From Planktotalea sp. (GTDB lineage: Bacteria > Pseudomonadota > Alphaproteobacteria > Rhodobacterales > Rhodobacteraceae), in assembly GCF_018607995.1 (NCBI RefSeq), contig NZ_JABBAL010000002.1, forward strand, positions 1 through 64,000: 64,000 nucleotides of DNA, written 5' to 3'. The notes beneath the pieces were generated by a model. That model ran no database searches. It saw only the letters and a list, made by a program, of their open reading frames with translations, and was not told the DNA's origin. Both the position numbers and the translations under genes were made by a program. Positions 29,514 to 39,580 of this stretch are shown one piece after another; within the stretch, counting starts at the first letter, position 1, and each line of letters starts with the position of its first letter.

Positions 29514-31456
29514 GATGCGGCTTTCTCGACGGGTACCAAGCGCACAAGCGCGGCACCTGCCTCCACTTGATCCCCTTCTTGCGCGAGCACCTCAGCTACG
29601 ACCCCATTGCGCGGCGCAAGTAAAGAATGTTCCATTTTCATAGCCTCTAGAACCGATATTCGATCCCTAGCGTGTAATTTTTGTCCGCTTTTCACAAGCA
29701 TTGCTTTGACCAACCCGGGCATAGGAGCGTTCACAACGTCCGTGTCACCAACAAGATCGGAGCTGCGATAAAGCGGATCAACAACCTCGAAAGTGGTGCT
29801 GTTTGGTCCGAACATAACGACCGTATTCTCGATGCGTTTCGCGGGTTTAAAGTCAGTTTTATCAATCTGCCACCCTGTCTTGTGTCGTTTCGCACCACAG
29901 GTTCCAAGAGGCGTTTCAATCTCGACATTATCCGCGCCGGAAAAGCGCAAGACGCATAAAAAGTCCTCATCGTTGCGTCGCAGAGTAATCGTGCGAGCGA
30001 GCGGTGCCCAAAGGGTAAAGCCAGCGGATGCAGGAAGATCATCCACACCGGCAACCATCACTGCGGCTTGCGCAAGGTTCGCAGCCCTCAGCGGCGGTTT
30101 TGCGATCAACGCCTCATAGTCCCGTGCGATTAGGCCCGTATCCACATCCCCAGCTGCGAACCCTTCATGGCTGGCAAGCGCGTGGAGGAATCCAAGGTTG
30201 GTCACAGTGCCCGCGACCTGTGTTTCCGCTAAGGCTTTGCGCAATTTGGCCAACGCAACCGAACGAGTTGACCCGTGCACCGTTAATTTTGCGATCATCG
30301 GATCGTAAAACGGGCTGATGTCGTCCCCGCTACGCACCCCTGTGTCCGCTCGCGCGTTTTGCGCAAATTCTAGATGCGCCAAACGCCCCGTTGCAGGCAG
30401 AAAATCCTGTTCAGCGTCCTCAGCGTAAATGCGCGCCTCGAAAGAATAGCCTGTAAGGCTCAACTCCTCCTGTTTTAGCGGCAAGGCCTCTCCCGAAGCC
30501 ACGCGCAATTGCCACTCGACCAGATCAACGCCTGTCACAGCCTCTGTCACGGGATGTTCCACCTGCAAGCGCGTGTTCATTTCCATGAACCAGAACCTGT
30601 CCTCACGCAGCCCGTCCGAACCGTCGACGATGAATTCAATCGTGCCCGCCCCAGCATAGCAAATCGCCTCGGCCGCGCGCACTGCCGCGTCGCCCATCGC
30701 ATGGCGCACAACATCGGTCATGCCCGGCGCAGGCGCTTCTTCAATCACCTTCTGATGACGCCGTTGCAGCGAGCAGTCACGTTCAAAAAGATGCACCGCA
30801 GTTTCGCCATCACCAAACACCTGAACTTCTATATGACGCGGTTTGGTTACAAATTTCTCAACGAGAACGTCTGAATTTCCAAACGCTGCTTTCGCCTCTG
30901 ATCGTGCGCTAATCAGTGCATCCACGAATTCCTGCGGAGTTTCGACAAGGCGCATACCTTTGCCACCACCGCCAGCAACCGCTTTGATCAGGACAGGGTA
31001 GCCGATCTTTTCAGCTTCTCGCGCTAGTAAATCATCGCTTTGATCAGCACCATGATAGCCAGGTACAACTGGAACACCCGCCTTTTCCATCAATACCTTA
31101 GCAGCATCTTTTAATCCCATAGCGCGGATCGCATCGCTGCTTGGTCCGATAAAGGTTAATCCCGCCGCTTCGACCTGCTCAACGAAGTCAGGGTTCTCAG
31201 ACAGAAAGCCATAGCCAGGGTGAATTGCTTCGGCACCCGTCGCACGCGCTGCTTCTATAATAACGTCGCCACGTAAGTAGCTGTGAACAGACGATGATTC
31301 CCCGATATAGACAGCATCATCCGCCATTTCGACATGACGCGCAGTTGCGTCAGCATCGGAATATACCGCGATACAGCGCAGTCCCATTGCTTGCGCGGTT
31401 TGCATAATGCGGCAAGCTATCTCGCCTCGATTGGCTATCAGGATTGCCTTAAACAT
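29510..31456 (-). CDS. mccA: 3-methylcrotonyl-CoA carboxylase, biotin-containing alpha subunit
   Basis: A 648-residue biotin carboxylase and carrier protein (also named LiuD). Residues 1-445 are the biotin carboxylase/ATP-grasp region: ILIANRGEIACRI, GGGGKGMR, and EMNTRLQVEHPVTEAVTG. The C-terminal carrier domain has VLEAMKMEHSLLAP, the biotinylated lysine, near residue 610. With the beta subunit it makes 3-methylglutaconyl-CoA. The pairing with mccB, HMG-CoA lyase and ivd supports MCC rather than acetyl- or propionyl-CoA carboxylase. RBS AAAGGATAG precedes the ATG. The substrate of BirA encoded at 8.4 kb. Confidence 0.93.
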   Translation of the reverse strand: MFKAILIANRGEIACRIMQTAQAMGLRCIAVYSDADATARHVEMADDAVYIGESSSVHSYLRGDVIIEAARATGAEAIHPGYGFLSENPDFVEQVEAAGLTFIGPSSDAIRAMGLKDAAKVLMEKAGVPVVPGYHGADQSDDLLAREAEKIGYPVLIKAVAGGGGKGMRLVETPQEFVDALISARSEAKAAFGNSDVLVEKFVTKPRHIEVQVFGDGETAVHLFERDCSLQRRHQKVIEEAPAPGMTDVVRHAMGDAAVRAAEAICYAGAGTIEFIVDGSDGLREDRFWFMEMNTRLQVEHPVTEAVTGVDLVEWQLRVASGEALPLKQEELSLTGYSFEARIYAEDAEQDFLPATGRLAHLEFAQNARADTGVRSGDDISPFYDPMIAKLTVHGSTRSVALAKLRKALAETQVAGTVTNLGFLHALASHEGFAAGDVDTGLIARDYEALIAKPPLRAANLAQAAVMVAGVDDLPASAGFTLWAPLARTITLRRNDEDFLCVLRFSGADNVEIETPLGTCGAKRHKTGWQIDKTDFKPAKRIENTVVMFGPNSTTFEVVDPLYRSSDLVGDTDVVNAPMPGLVKAMLVKSGQKLHARDRISVLEAMKMEHSLLAPRNGVVAEVLAQEGDQVEAGAALVRLVPVEKAAS

Positions 31457-31520
31457 CTTTACTATCCTTTTAATTCAGATACTTGCGCTATCATTATAAA
31501 GTAAAATTTTAATTAGCTCT
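31457..31520 (-). promoter_or_regulatory. AT-rich spacer with a perfect -10 box between mccB and mccA
   Basis: This 64-base spacer is the widest gap in an operon whose other junctions mostly touch or overlap, and it is very rich in A and T. The minus strand has a perfect TATAAT at 31499-31494, but no convincing -35 at 16-18 bases. It may be a weak internal promoter or an unstructured RNase/ribosome entry site ahead of mccA. Confidence 0.25.
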
Positions 31521-33125
31521 TTACATCCGAAACACGCCAAAGCGCGTGTCTTCAATCGGCGCGTTCAACGCAGCTGACAAGCTGAGCGCCAGTACATCGC
31601 GGGTCTTTCGCGGATCAATAATACCGTCATCCCAGAGCCGCGCTGACGCATAAAGCGGGTGGCTTTGTTCTTCGAACATATCAATTGTCGGCTGTTTGAA
31701 TTGCGCCTCTTCCTCTGCGGACCATGTTCCACCCTTACGCTCAATCGCATCGCGTTTCACCGTCGCAAGCACGCCAGCCGCTTGCGGGCCGCCCATCACA
31801 GAAATTCGACTGTTCGGCCAAGTCCACAGGAAACGAGGTTGATAGGCACGCCCAGCCATACCGTAGTTTCCAGCCCCGAAAGAGCCGCCAACAAGCATGG
31901 TAATTTTGGGCACAGAGGTGGTTGCGACTGCCGTCACCAACTTCGCACCGTGACGTGCGATACCCTCGTTTTCGTACTTTCGTCCAACCATAAAGCCCGT
32001 GATATTTTGCAAAAACACCAGCGGAATTTTACGCTGCGAACACAGTTCAACGAAGTGCGCGCCCTTCTGTGCAGCTTCCGAAAACAGCACGCCATTGTTG
32101 GCGATAATTCCGATAGGACAGCCTTTGAGGTGGGCAAACCCTGTCACCAAAGTCTCTCCATAGCGTGGCTTAAACTCGTCAAATCGCGAACCATCAACAA
32201 CCCGCGCAATCACCTCGCGGATGTCGTAAGGCGTGCGCAAATCAGCGGGCACAACGCCAAACAATTCGCTAGGATCATAGACCGGCTCTTCTGAGCTTTG
32301 CCATTGAACGGTCTGCGGTTTAGCGCGGTTCAAGTGACTTACAGCACGGCGCACAAGGGCAAGCGCATGCGCGTCATCTTCCGCCAGATAATCCGCCACG
32401 CCAGACAGCCGCGTGTGCACATCGCCGCCACCAAGATCTTCTGAGGACACGATTTCCCCCGTCGCGGCCTTCACCAAGGGTGGCCCTGCCAGGAATATTG
32501 TTCCCTGTTCACGTACGATAATTGTCACATCGCTCATCGCAGGCACATAGGCACCACCCGCCGTGCAGGAGCCCATAACGGCAGCGATTTGCGGTATGCC
32601 CTTCGCGCTCATCCGTGCTTGATTGTAGAAAATGCGCCCAAAATGATCGCGGTCAGGAAAGACTTCATCCTGATTGGGCAGGTTCGCGCCACCGCTATCC
32701 ACAAGATAGATGCAAGGCAGGTTATTCTCTTCCGCTATCTCCTGCGCGCGCAGGTGCTTTTTGACGGACATCGGGAAATAGGTGCCACCCTTCACGGTCG
32801 CATCATTGCACACGATCATGCACTCTTGGCCCTCTACGGTGCCAATCCCCGCGATCACGCCTGCACTTGGAGCCGCGCCATCATACAGCCCGTGCGCCGC
32901 AGTTGCCCCTATTTCAAGAAAGGGCGAACCCGCATCAAGAAGGTTGGCAACACGGTCGCGCGGAAGCATTTTACCGCGCTTGATGTGACGCGCGCGCGAT
33001 GTTTCACCCCCACCCAAAGCCGCCTCGACAGCAGCCTCTGCGATCTGCGCGAGAGCCGCTTCATGAGCCGCAACATTGGCCTGAAACTCGGCGGAGCTTG
33101 GCAACGCTGTGCTGGATAATTTCAT
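31521..33125 (-). CDS. mccB: 3-methylcrotonyl-CoA carboxylase beta subunit
   Basis: A 534-residue carboxyltransferase (LiuB) that moves the carboxyl group from biotin to 3-methylcrotonyl-CoA. It has the crotonase-like oxyanion regions [19 protein letters not shown] (near residue 185) and, in the second half, [20 protein letters not shown] (near 415), plus [20 protein letters not shown]. The N-terminus ([20 protein letters not shown]) is typical. The ATG overlaps the stop of the acyl-CoA synthetase gene by 4 bases. Confidence 0.94.
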   Translation of the reverse strand: MKLSSTALPSSAEFQANVAAHEAALAQIAEAAVEAALGGGETSRARHIKRGKMLPRDRVANLLDAGSPFLEIGATAAHGLYDGAAPSAGVIAGIGTVEGQECMIVCNDATVKGGTYFPMSVKKHLRAQEIAEENNLPCIYLVDSGGANLPNQDEVFPDRDHFGRIFYNQARMSAKGIPQIAAVMGSCTAGGAYVPAMSDVTIIVREQGTIFLAGPPLVKAATGEIVSSEDLGGGDVHTRLSGVADYLAEDDAHALALVRRAVSHLNRAKPQTVQWQSSEEPVYDPSELFGVVPADLRTPYDIREVIARVVDGSRFDEFKPRYGETLVTGFAHLKGCPIGIIANNGVLFSEAAQKGAHFVELCSQRKIPLVFLQNITGFMVGRKYENEGIARHGAKLVTAVATTSVPKITMLVGGSFGAGNYGMAGRAYQPRFLWTWPNSRISVMGGPQAAGVLATVKRDAIERKGGTWSAEEEAQFKQPTIDMFEEQSHPLYASARLWDDGIIDPRKTRDVLALSLSAALNAPIEDTRFGVFRM

Positions 33126-34663
33126 TGTGCAGCCTCCTGTTCAGCGCAGGCACGCGCTTTGAGTTCTTTACGGATCACCTTGCCTGTGACGGTTATTGGT
33201 AATTCTGAAAGAAATTCTATTTCTCTTGGATATGAATAAGATGCGAGGCGTTGTTTAACAAAAACCTGAAGTCTATTTGCTAACGCGGTGCTTGCTGTGA
33301 CACCCTCTTTTAGCACAACATAGGCCTTTACTATCTCTGTGCGCAAAGCATCGGGTTTGCCGATCACGGCGACAGTCGCCACACTGTCATGGGTGAGCAA
33401 ACAATCCTCAATTTCAGCAGGGCCAATGCGGTAACCAGATGACGTGATCACATCGTCTTCTCGTGCAATGAAGCGCAGATAATCCACCTCCCAAATCCCG
33501 CGATCCCCTGTCAGCATCCATTCGTCTTTGAACTTCTCAGCACTCTCTTCGGGCCTGTTCCAGTATTCAAGCATCATCGAGGCAGTGCCCTTTCGGATCG
33601 CCACGTCGCCCTCGCCCAATGTTTTGCGGCCAAACCTGTCCAGAACTGCAATCTCAAAACCAGGCGCGGCTTTTCCGATGCATCCGGGGCGCGGCGCAAA
33701 CAAGGATGCGGCAGAGCTTGCCACCATATTGCATTCGGTCTGGCCATAAAATTCGTTAATATCGAGGCCGAATGCGCGTTTGCCCCAGGCTAACATTTCA
33801 GCCCCCAAAGGCTCCCCGCCTGACGCGACAGAGCGCAGGCCGTCTATCCGAATGTCAGCTGCTTTGAGCATCCGCAGCGCAGTCGGTGGGAAGAACACAT
33901 TGCGGATTGGCGCACGTGACATGACGTCCAAACACGCCTCAGGCGTGAACTTTGGCAAACGCGCAGCAACGACAGGTACACCAAGTGCAAGCGCGGGCAT
34001 CAACACATCGAAAAGGCCACCGATCCATGCCCAATCCGCTGGGGTCCACAGGCAATCATCTTTTTGGCCAAGGAAATCATGGCTCATCTCGACACCCGGC
34101 AAGTGGCCAGTCAGCATGCAGTGACCGTGTAGCGCGCCTTTGGGTGCGCCCGTGGTGCCAGACGTGTAGATCAGGCAAGCGGGTGTGTCGGGTGTTGTCG
34201 TTTCGATGTTCAGGTTTTGGTTGGTGAGTTGGGCAAAACCCTCAGGAACCAACGCTGGTGCGGTCATAGCGCGCAACGCGTTTTTGGCATCTGTAATAAT
34301 CAAAGACACGCCAGCATCCGAAGTACGCGTATCCAGTGCTTGCGCCTGAAACAAAGTAAAAAGCGGAACCGAAATCGCCCCAAGGGACCAAATCGCAAGA
34401 TGAGCGGCGGCGGTCCATGCGTCTTGCGAACGCAACACACCCACGCGATCACCGCGTTCTATCCCGCCCGCTTTCAAGGCATTGGCTAGCGTTGCGCTCA
34501 TCCACTCAAGCTGCGCGTAAGTGACCGCGCCATGTTCCAAGTCAATGATCGCGACCTGTTCTTTTGGCTGTGATAAACATTGGCGCGCCATGTTCAGCTG
34601 TTTTGGCAAGTCCCACTGGAACGCCGCGCGCATCTCTTCATAACTGTTGGTTGCGCTCAACAT
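33122..34663 (-). CDS. AMP-binding acyl-CoA synthetase of the liu operon
   Basis: A 513-residue adenylate-forming enzyme that activates a carboxylic acid with ATP and CoA. Motifs: A3 [13 protein letters not shown] (near residue 170), A5 [11 protein letters not shown]7 LTGDRG, A8 [12 protein letters not shown] and A10 [13 protein letters not shown] with the catalytic lysine. The family resembles medium-chain or acetyl/isovaleryl-type synthetases. Position between ivd and mccB suggests activation of isovalerate or a related branched acid. The ATG at 34663 lies 1 base after the stop of the small upstream gene; the longer frame from 34747 is inside that gene. Confidence 0.88.
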   Translation of the reverse strand: MLSATNSYEEMRAAFQWDLPKQLNMARQCLSQPKEQVAIIDLEHGAVTYAQLEWMSATLANALKAGGIERGDRVGVLRSQDAWTAAAHLAIWSLGAISVPLFTLFQAQALDTRTSDAGVSLIITDAKNALRAMTAPALVPEGFAQLTNQNLNIETTTPDTPACLIYTSGTTGAPKGALHGHCMLTGHLPGVEMSHDFLGQKDDCLWTPADWAWIGGLFDVLMPALALGVPVVAARLPKFTPEACLDVMSRAPIRNVFFPPTALRMLKAADIRIDGLRSVASGGEPLGAEMLAWGKRAFGLDINEFYGQTECNMVASSAASLFAPRPGCIGKAAPGFEIAVLDRFGRKTLGEGDVAIRKGTASMMLEYWNRPEESAEKFKDEWMLTGDRGIWEVDYLRFIAREDDVITSSGYRIGPAEIEDCLLTHDSVATVAVIGKPDALRTEIVKAYVVLKEGVTASTALANRLQVFVKQRLASYSYPREIEFLSELPITVTGKVIRKELKARACAEQEAAQ

Positions 34664-34664
34664 A

Positions 34665-34973
34665 TCAGGTTTCAGGCTTGTCCAAAGGTACAGCGCCGAG
34701 CTGAACTTTACCGTAACGGCTTGCTTCATACACTTCTGAAGCACCATCTCGCGAAGTGCAGGTCACAATCAGCCAAACACCACGTTGATCCGATGGTTTT
34801 GCGGCACAATCAGTGGCTTGGCGTCCGTCCCCCCCTAGGAGATAGTCGGTAGCCGCACGGCTGATCACATCACTTTCGTTCAGATCGGAGACATGCCAGC
34901 CAGCCCGCAACCCAAACAAAGCTGTCGCCACTGTGAGCGCCGCTATCGGCATCCAAAGTAGCCAGCGGGGCAT
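34665..34973 (-). CDS. Small membrane-anchored protein of unknown function in the liu operon
   Basis: A 102-residue protein with an N-terminal hydrophobic segment (WLLWMPIAALTVATALFGL) that is a signal anchor or uncleaved signal. The rest is a soluble domain with two cysteines (TDCAAKPSDQRGVWLIVTC) and SEVYEASRYGKVQLGAV. It overlaps the ivd stop (TGATG) and is followed 1 base later by the synthetase ATG. I do not recognise a family. Its operon place suggests co-expression with leucine breakdown, but an envelope protein has no obvious part in that pathway. Confidence 0.65.
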   Translation of the reverse strand: MPRWLLWMPIAALTVATALFGLRAGWHVSDLNESDVISRAATDYLLGGDGRQATDCAAKPSDQRGVWLIVTCTSRDGASEVYEASRYGKVQLGAVPLDKPET

Positions 34974-36136
34974 CAGCCCATCGCTCCCATCAATTCGCGT
35001 CCGATCAACATGCGGCGGATTTCCGACGTGCCTGCACCAATTTCCATCAATTTGGCATCGCGGAAAATCCGCGCAACAGGGCTATCGTTCAGGAACCCCG
35101 CTCCGCCCATCGCTTGCACCGCTTGATGCGCGACAACCATTGCCTCCTCCGAGGCATAGAGCACGCAAGCGGCTGCGTCTTGACGTGTGACTTGGCCTTG
35201 GTCGCAGGCCTTTGCGACCTCGTACACGTAAGCGCGCGCTGTGTTCATTTTAGTGTACATATCGGCAATTTTGCCCTGCATCAGTTGGAAATTACCAATG
35301 CTTTGGCCAAATTGCTTACGCTCGACCATATAGGGCATGATTTCATCCAGACAGGCGGCCATGATCCCTGTGCCAATACCGGAGAGCACCACGCGTTCGT
35401 AATCGAGACCAGACATGAGCACGCGTACGCCCTTGCCCTCCTCACCGAGCACGTTCTCGAACGGAACTTGAACGTCCTCAAAGATCAGCTCCGCCGTGTT
35501 GGAGCCGCGCATCCCAAGCTTGTCGAAATGATTAGAGGTGGAGAAGCCCACCATTGATTTTTCGATAAGGAACGCTGTCATCCCTTTGGAGCCCGCATCG
35601 GGATCAGTTTTGGCATAAACCACCAAGGTGTCCGCGTCCGGGCCATTGGTGATCCAGTATTTATTGCCGTTCAAACGGTAGTGATCATTGCGCTTTTCCG
35701 CGTGCAACTTCATCGAAACCACGTCACTGCCCGCATTCGGCTCCGACATCGCGAGTGCGCCCACATGCTCGCCAGACACGAGCTTTGGTAGATATCGCGC
35801 CTTTTGTTCTGGTGTACCGTTAAGGCTGATTTGGTTCACACAAAGATTGGAATGCGCACCATAACTGAGCGACACGGAGGCCGAGGCCCGCGCGATTTCC
35901 TCAACCGCGATCACATGCGCGAGGTAGCCCATATTGGAGCCGTCGAACTCTTCATCCACAGTAATGCCATGCAGGCCCAGCGCGCCCATTTCAGCCCAAA
36001 GCTCTGGTGGAAACGTGTTATCAGCATCGATCTGCCCCGCCATCGGCTTCACGCGCTCTTGCGCCCACCGATGCACCATATCACGCAGCGCGTTGATGTC
36101 TTCGCCCAGATCGAAACTCATTGAATGGGTGAACAT
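34973..36136 (-). CDS. ivd: Isovaleryl-CoA dehydrogenase
   Basis: A 387-residue FAD-dependent acyl-CoA dehydrogenase (LiuA) that oxidises isovaleryl-CoA to 3-methylcrotonyl-CoA. It has the N-terminal helical domain, [18 protein letters not shown] (near residue 130), [18 protein letters not shown], and [19 protein letters not shown], where the Glu of the YER segment corresponds to the catalytic base position typical of IVD. The C-terminal part has [20 protein letters not shown] and [15 protein letters not shown]. The ATG at 36136 gives the normal length; the longer frame upstream runs through promoter and operator. It is the first gene of the liu operon. Confidence 0.93.
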   Translation of the reverse strand: MFTHSMSFDLGEDINALRDMVHRWAQERVKPMAGQIDADNTFPPELWAEMGALGLHGITVDEEFDGSNMGYLAHVIAVEEIARASASVSLSYGAHSNLCVNQISLNGTPEQKARYLPKLVSGEHVGALAMSEPNAGSDVVSMKLHAEKRNDHYRLNGNKYWITNGPDADTLVVYAKTDPDAGSKGMTAFLIEKSMVGFSTSNHFDKLGMRGSNTAELIFEDVQVPFENVLGEEGKGVRVLMSGLDYERVVLSGIGTGIMAACLDEIMPYMVERKQFGQSIGNFQLMQGKIADMYTKMNTARAYVYEVAKACDQGQVTRQDAAACVLYASEEAMVVAHQAVQAMGGAGFLNDSPVARIFRDAKLMEIGAGTSEIRRMLIGRELMGAMG

Positions 36137-36157
36137 GGCGTTGGCTCCCGAATTTAT

Positions 36158-36171
36158 TGAACACTTGTTCA
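36158..36171. promoter_or_regulatory. Palindromic operator in front of ivd
   Basis: TGAACACTTGTTCA has perfect 6-base arms around 2 bases. It begins 21 bases before the ivd ATG, immediately downstream of the -10 box, so a bound protein would block initiation. The shape fits a TetR-family repressor of acyl-CoA genes. No regulator gene is next to the operon in this window. Confidence 0.6.
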
Positions 36172-36172
36172 G

Positions 36173-36201
36173 ATAATGGCTCAGACATGCGATTCCGTCA
36201 A
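36173..36201 (-). promoter_or_regulatory. Sigma70-like promoter of the liu operon
   Basis: On the minus strand, TTGACG (36201-36196) and CATTAT (36178-36173) are 17 bases apart. The expected start site falls inside the palindrome at 36158-36171. This is the best-looking promoter in the window. Confidence 0.6.
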
Positions 36202-36288
36202 GCAGGGCGCGCAAATGAGTAGCGCAGCCCATTTTGGCGGATGGCGGAGCCTCCGGTGGGGATGCTAACAGAGATAGAAGGCCGCGGG

Positions 36289-37089
36289 TTATGCGTAATC
36301 TGGTCCAAGGTCTGCTTTGGCGCGGTCGATCCAGTGATCTTGCAACCACGCACAGGGTTTGGCGTAGCGGATGATTTGGCCTGTATAGCCGGTGAGTGCG
36401 TCAGACATCTTCGGGCGGCCATGAAAGCAAACCACGCGCGCGTCTTGGGGGAGTGTTGAGGGGCGCAAGTAGTTCATTGGGAATGGGTTGGTGTCATATT
36501 TGAAGGATACGACCCATTCAGGTGGGATGTACGCGAAGCAGTCGTTGTCCATGGCTTTGTGCGAAGTGTAACGCTGCTCAGATCCACGTGCTTTTTCAAC
36601 CTCCGCATAGGGATTTGCGGCAAGGTCATTGTAGAGAAATGTATGCGCCTCAGGGTCATATCGAAAGACCGATCCATGTCCCGTCGGGCGGCCTTTGCGT
36701 TTTTCGGTCCAATCGTGACGCATCGCAATTTTACCCGTGGTCATATCGTAGATGTCATCCAATGGGCCGGTGATCACCACATCCAGATCAAAGCCCAAGA
36801 CAGGGCCTTCAAGATTGGGGATCAGGCCCGGTTTGAATAGGGACACTTTGCGCATTGCGCCTTGGCGATTTGCCACAGCCAACGCGTCATTCATCGGACC
36901 TAGGAACGGTTCCTCAGGCAGGTCGAGCGTTTCGATGTCAGGATGAAAGCCACGTGTATCTTCTGTCATGCAGATGAACCGGATGGGGCGGGACATGTTA
37001 CGGCGCACGCCGGAATAGAGGCGGTTCACGTATTCAGGGCCAAAAAGCTTGCCCCATTTGATGCAGACGATTGTAGCTGGTGTGTTCAT
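36289..37089 (-). CDS. Glycosyltransferase-like protein of unknown substrate
   Basis: A 266-residue protein. It starts with a Rossmann-like strand ([20 protein letters not shown]) and has [13 protein letters not shown], then [20 protein letters not shown], where FDLD resembles the DxD metal site of GT-A enzymes. Later [10 protein letters not shown] gives a His that could complete the metal site, as in GT8-like families. It is probably a capsule or surface-polysaccharide transferase, or a related nucleotide-sugar enzyme. It is a single gene between the liu operon and the peptide locus. The fold call is an inference. Confidence 0.6.
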   Translation of the reverse strand: MNTPATIVCIKWGKLFGPEYVNRLYSGVRRNMSRPIRFICMTEDTRGFHPDIETLDLPEEPFLGPMNDALAVANRQGAMRKVSLFKPGLIPNLEGPVLGFDLDVVITGPLDDIYDMTTGKIAMRHDWTEKRKGRPTGHGSVFRYDPEAHTFLYNDLAANPYAEVEKARGSEQRYTSHKAMDNDCFAYIPPEWVVSFKYDTNPFPMNYLRPSTLPQDARVVCFHGRPKMSDALTGYTGQIIRYAKPCAWLQDHWIDRAKADLGPDYA

Positions 37090-37132
37090 GAACGCGGTCT
37101 ACGCGGGACATCTGTGTGGGGCAAGACAAAGG

Positions 37133-37161
37133 TTGCCTTACGTGCTCAGCACGTAAGGCAA
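37133..37161 (-). terminator. Perfect 13-bp hairpin after the M20 gene
   Basis: The arms TTGCCTTACGTGC and GCACGTAAGGCAA close a 3-base loop 8 bases after the M20 stop. On the minus strand it is followed by CCTTTGTCTT, a weak U tract. It shares the CGTGC tip with two other intergenic hairpins in this window (48099-48121 and 52852-52871). Confidence 0.7.
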
Positions 37162-37168
37162 TTGGCGC

Positions 37169-38335
37169 TTAGGCCGCAGGCATGCGTTGCTCGACAATTT
37201 CGGCCCACCAGCTAGCACCTGACGGAGAAGTCTCATCGTTGAAGTTGTATTCAGGGTGATGCACCATCGCCGTGTCGCCATTGCCGACAACGATATAAGC
37301 ACCTGGACGCTCTTCCAACATGAACGCGAAGTCCTCGCCACCCATGACAAGCGGCGCTTCTTCTGTTGGCTTGCCCGACACGCTTTCAGCCACTTTTGCT
37401 GCGAACTCAGTCTGTTCCTCGGAATTCACCATCACCGGATAGTTGCGCGTGTAATCCAGATCAATCCGCCCGCCATAGGTCGCAGCGACACCTGCACAAA
37501 TTTCGCCCATCCGCGTTTCAGCCAAATCGCGCGTGGCGTTACTTAGGGTGCGCACAGTGCCTTTAATGTTAACCTTTTGGGGGATCACATTGTGTGCCTT
37601 GGAGGATGTTTCAAACGACGTCACAGACACAACAAGCTGCTCTACCGGGTCCACATTACGCGACGCAATCGTTTGTAAAGACAGCACCAATTGGCTCGCC
37701 ATGACAGTCGTATCCACGGTGTCATGCGGTTTCGCCGCGTGACCGCCCCTGCCCTCCAGCTCTATCTCGAAAAGATCCGCCGCCGCAAAGAAAGGACCAG
37801 AACGGATTGCGAATTCCCCAACAGGCAGGCCCGGCCAATTGTGCATGCCATAGACTTCTTGGATGCCAAACTTCTCCATCATGCCATCTTCACACATCTC
37901 GCGACCGCCACCGCCGCCTTCTTCCGCAGGTTGGAAAATCACCACGACTGTGCCGTCGAAATTGCGTGTCTCGCTCAGATACTTCGCGGCACCCAAAAGC
38001 ATTGCCGTGTGCCCATCATGACCACATGCATGCATCGCTTCGGGCGTCTTGGAGGCATAGTCCAGACCCGTTTCCTCATGGATCGGCAAGGCATCCATAT
38101 CCGCGCGCAGGCCAATCACTTTGCCAGAGCCGTTTTGCTTACCCTTAATCACACCTACAACACCCGTGCGGCCAATCTTGCCCACAACCTCATCGCAACC
38201 GAACGCTTTTAGCTTTTCTTCAACAATCGCTGAAGTGCGATGGGTTTCAAACAGGATTTCAGGATGCTCATGCAGATCACGGCGCCATTCGGTGATCTCG
38301 GGCAGCATTTCGGCAAGGCGATTTTTGATAGGCAT
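37169..38335 (-). CDS. M20-family amidohydrolase (hippurate hydrolase/aminoacylase type), copy 2
   Basis: A 388-residue metal hydrolase that removes an acyl group from N-acyl amino acids or similar amides. Motifs: EWRRDLHEHPEILFETHRTS, GLRADMDALPIHEETG, MHACGHDGHTAMLLGAAKYL (metal-binding Cys and His), QPAEEGGGGG (catalytic Glu), and GGEDFAFMLEERPGAY near the end. The dimerisation domain has GRGGHAAKPHDTVD. It lies 12 bases after its paralogue, at the end of the minus-strand arm of the peptide locus. The substrate cannot be told from sequence. Confidence 0.9.
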   Translation of the reverse strand: MPIKNRLAEMLPEITEWRRDLHEHPEILFETHRTSAIVEEKLKAFGCDEVVGKIGRTGVVGVIKGKQNGSGKVIGLRADMDALPIHEETGLDYASKTPEAMHACGHDGHTAMLLGAAKYLSETRNFDGTVVVIFQPAEEGGGGGREMCEDGMMEKFGIQEVYGMHNWPGLPVGEFAIRSGPFFAAADLFEIELEGRGGHAAKPHDTVDTTVMASQLVLSLQTIASRNVDPVEQLVVSVTSFETSSKAHNVIPQKVNIKGTVRTLSNATRDLAETRMGEICAGVAATYGGRIDLDYTRNYPVMVNSEEQTEFAAKVAESVSGKPTEEAPLVMGGEDFAFMLEERPGAYIVVGNGDTAMVHHPEYNFNDETSPSGASWWAEIVEQRMPAA

Positions 38336-38347
38336 TTCAGTAGCTCC

Positions 38348-39523
38348 TTAAGCAGCAGGCATGCGGGTTTCGATCATGCCAGCAAGCCAGGAACAGCCCG
38401 CAGGGATCGCATCATCGTTAAAGACATAGTCGGGGTGATGCACATTCACACCCTCTTCCCCGTTTCCAAGGAAAATATAGGCTCCGGGGCGCGCTTCTAA
38501 CATGTAGGAAAAATCTTCGCCCGCCATGATCGGCGGCGTGTCATCATCCACGGTACTGCTGCCTGCAACCGCGCGCGCAACTTCGGCGGCGAAAACGGTG
38601 TTTTCTTCCGTGTTCACGGTAACAGGATAGCCGCGGTCATAGTTAATCTCGACGACGCAATCATACGCCTCCGCTGTCGCGGTGACAATCTTTTGGAAGC
38701 GCCCCTCTACAAGATCGCGCACTTTAGGATCAAGCGTGCGCACAGTGCCGCCAAGTTTTACCATCTGCGGAATCACATTAAACGCAGCACTGTCGTTGCT
38801 CATCGTGCAGACCGAGACTACAACATTGCCCAAAGGATCAACATTGCGACTTGCTATGCTTTGCAACGCCAAAATGATATGCGCAGAGGCGACATTCGGA
38901 TCAATCGCTTCGTGCGGAGCAGCGCCGTGCCCGCCTTTTCCGGTGATGGTGATCGCAAACTCATCCGTTGCCGCGAGCAATCCGCCCGCTCGAATCGCAA
39001 ATTCACCCACGGCACCGCCGGGCATATTGTGCAGGCCATAGACCTCTTGCACGCCGTATGTATCCATCACACCTTCATCGACCATGACTTTGCCACCGCC
39101 ACCGCCCTCTTCTGCGGGTTGGAACAACAGCACTGCAGTGCCATCGAAATTACGCGTCTCCACTAGATATTTAGCGGCCCCGAGTAGCATCGCCGTGTGA
39201 CCATCATGACCACAAGCGTGCATTTTTCCGTCGTGCGTGGATTTATAATTAACATCGGCCGTTTCATGGATCGGCAGCGCATCCATATCCGCACGCAACC
39301 CAATGACGCGGCCGCAGGTGTCGGTCTTGCCTTTGATCACCGCGACCATACCGGTCTGTGCGACACCCGTCTCAAGTCTATCAACACCAATCTCGCGCAG
39401 GCGTTCTTCGACGTAAGCGGCAGTTTTAGGCAGGTCGAAATTCAACTCAGGGATCGTATGCAGATGTTTGCGCCACTTGGTGATTTCAGCATGTAAATCC
39501 GCGAAACGATTGTGAATTGGCAT
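38348..39523 (-). CDS. M20-family amidohydrolase (hippurate hydrolase/aminoacylase type), copy 1
   Basis: A 391-residue paralogue of the next gene with the same plan: KWRKHLHTIPELNFDLPKTA, GLRADMDALPIHETAD, MHACGHDGHTAMLLGAAKYL, QPAEEGGGGGKVMVDEGVMD and AGEDFSYMLEARPGAY. The two proteins are clearly similar along their length, so a tandem duplication is likely. The gene lies 57 bases after the FAD oxidoreductase. Likely function is deacylation of imported N-acyl amino acids or peptides. Confidence 0.9.
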   Translation of the reverse strand: MPIHNRFADLHAEITKWRKHLHTIPELNFDLPKTAAYVEERLREIGVDRLETGVAQTGMVAVIKGKTDTCGRVIGLRADMDALPIHETADVNYKSTHDGKMHACGHDGHTAMLLGAAKYLVETRNFDGTAVLLFQPAEEGGGGGKVMVDEGVMDTYGVQEVYGLHNMPGGAVGEFAIRAGGLLAATDEFAITITGKGGHGAAPHEAIDPNVASAHIILALQSIASRNVDPLGNVVVSVCTMSNDSAAFNVIPQMVKLGGTVRTLDPKVRDLVEGRFQKIVTATAEAYDCVVEINYDRGYPVTVNTEENTVFAAEVARAVAGSSTVDDDTPPIMAGEDFSYMLEARPGAYIFLGNGEEGVNVHHPDYVFNDDAIPAGCSWLAGMIETRMPAA

Positions 39524-39580
39524 ATCCGCTCTCCCCCTGTTTGGCGGCAGCCTGTCCTATCTCGCCGCATTGGGCAAGCG

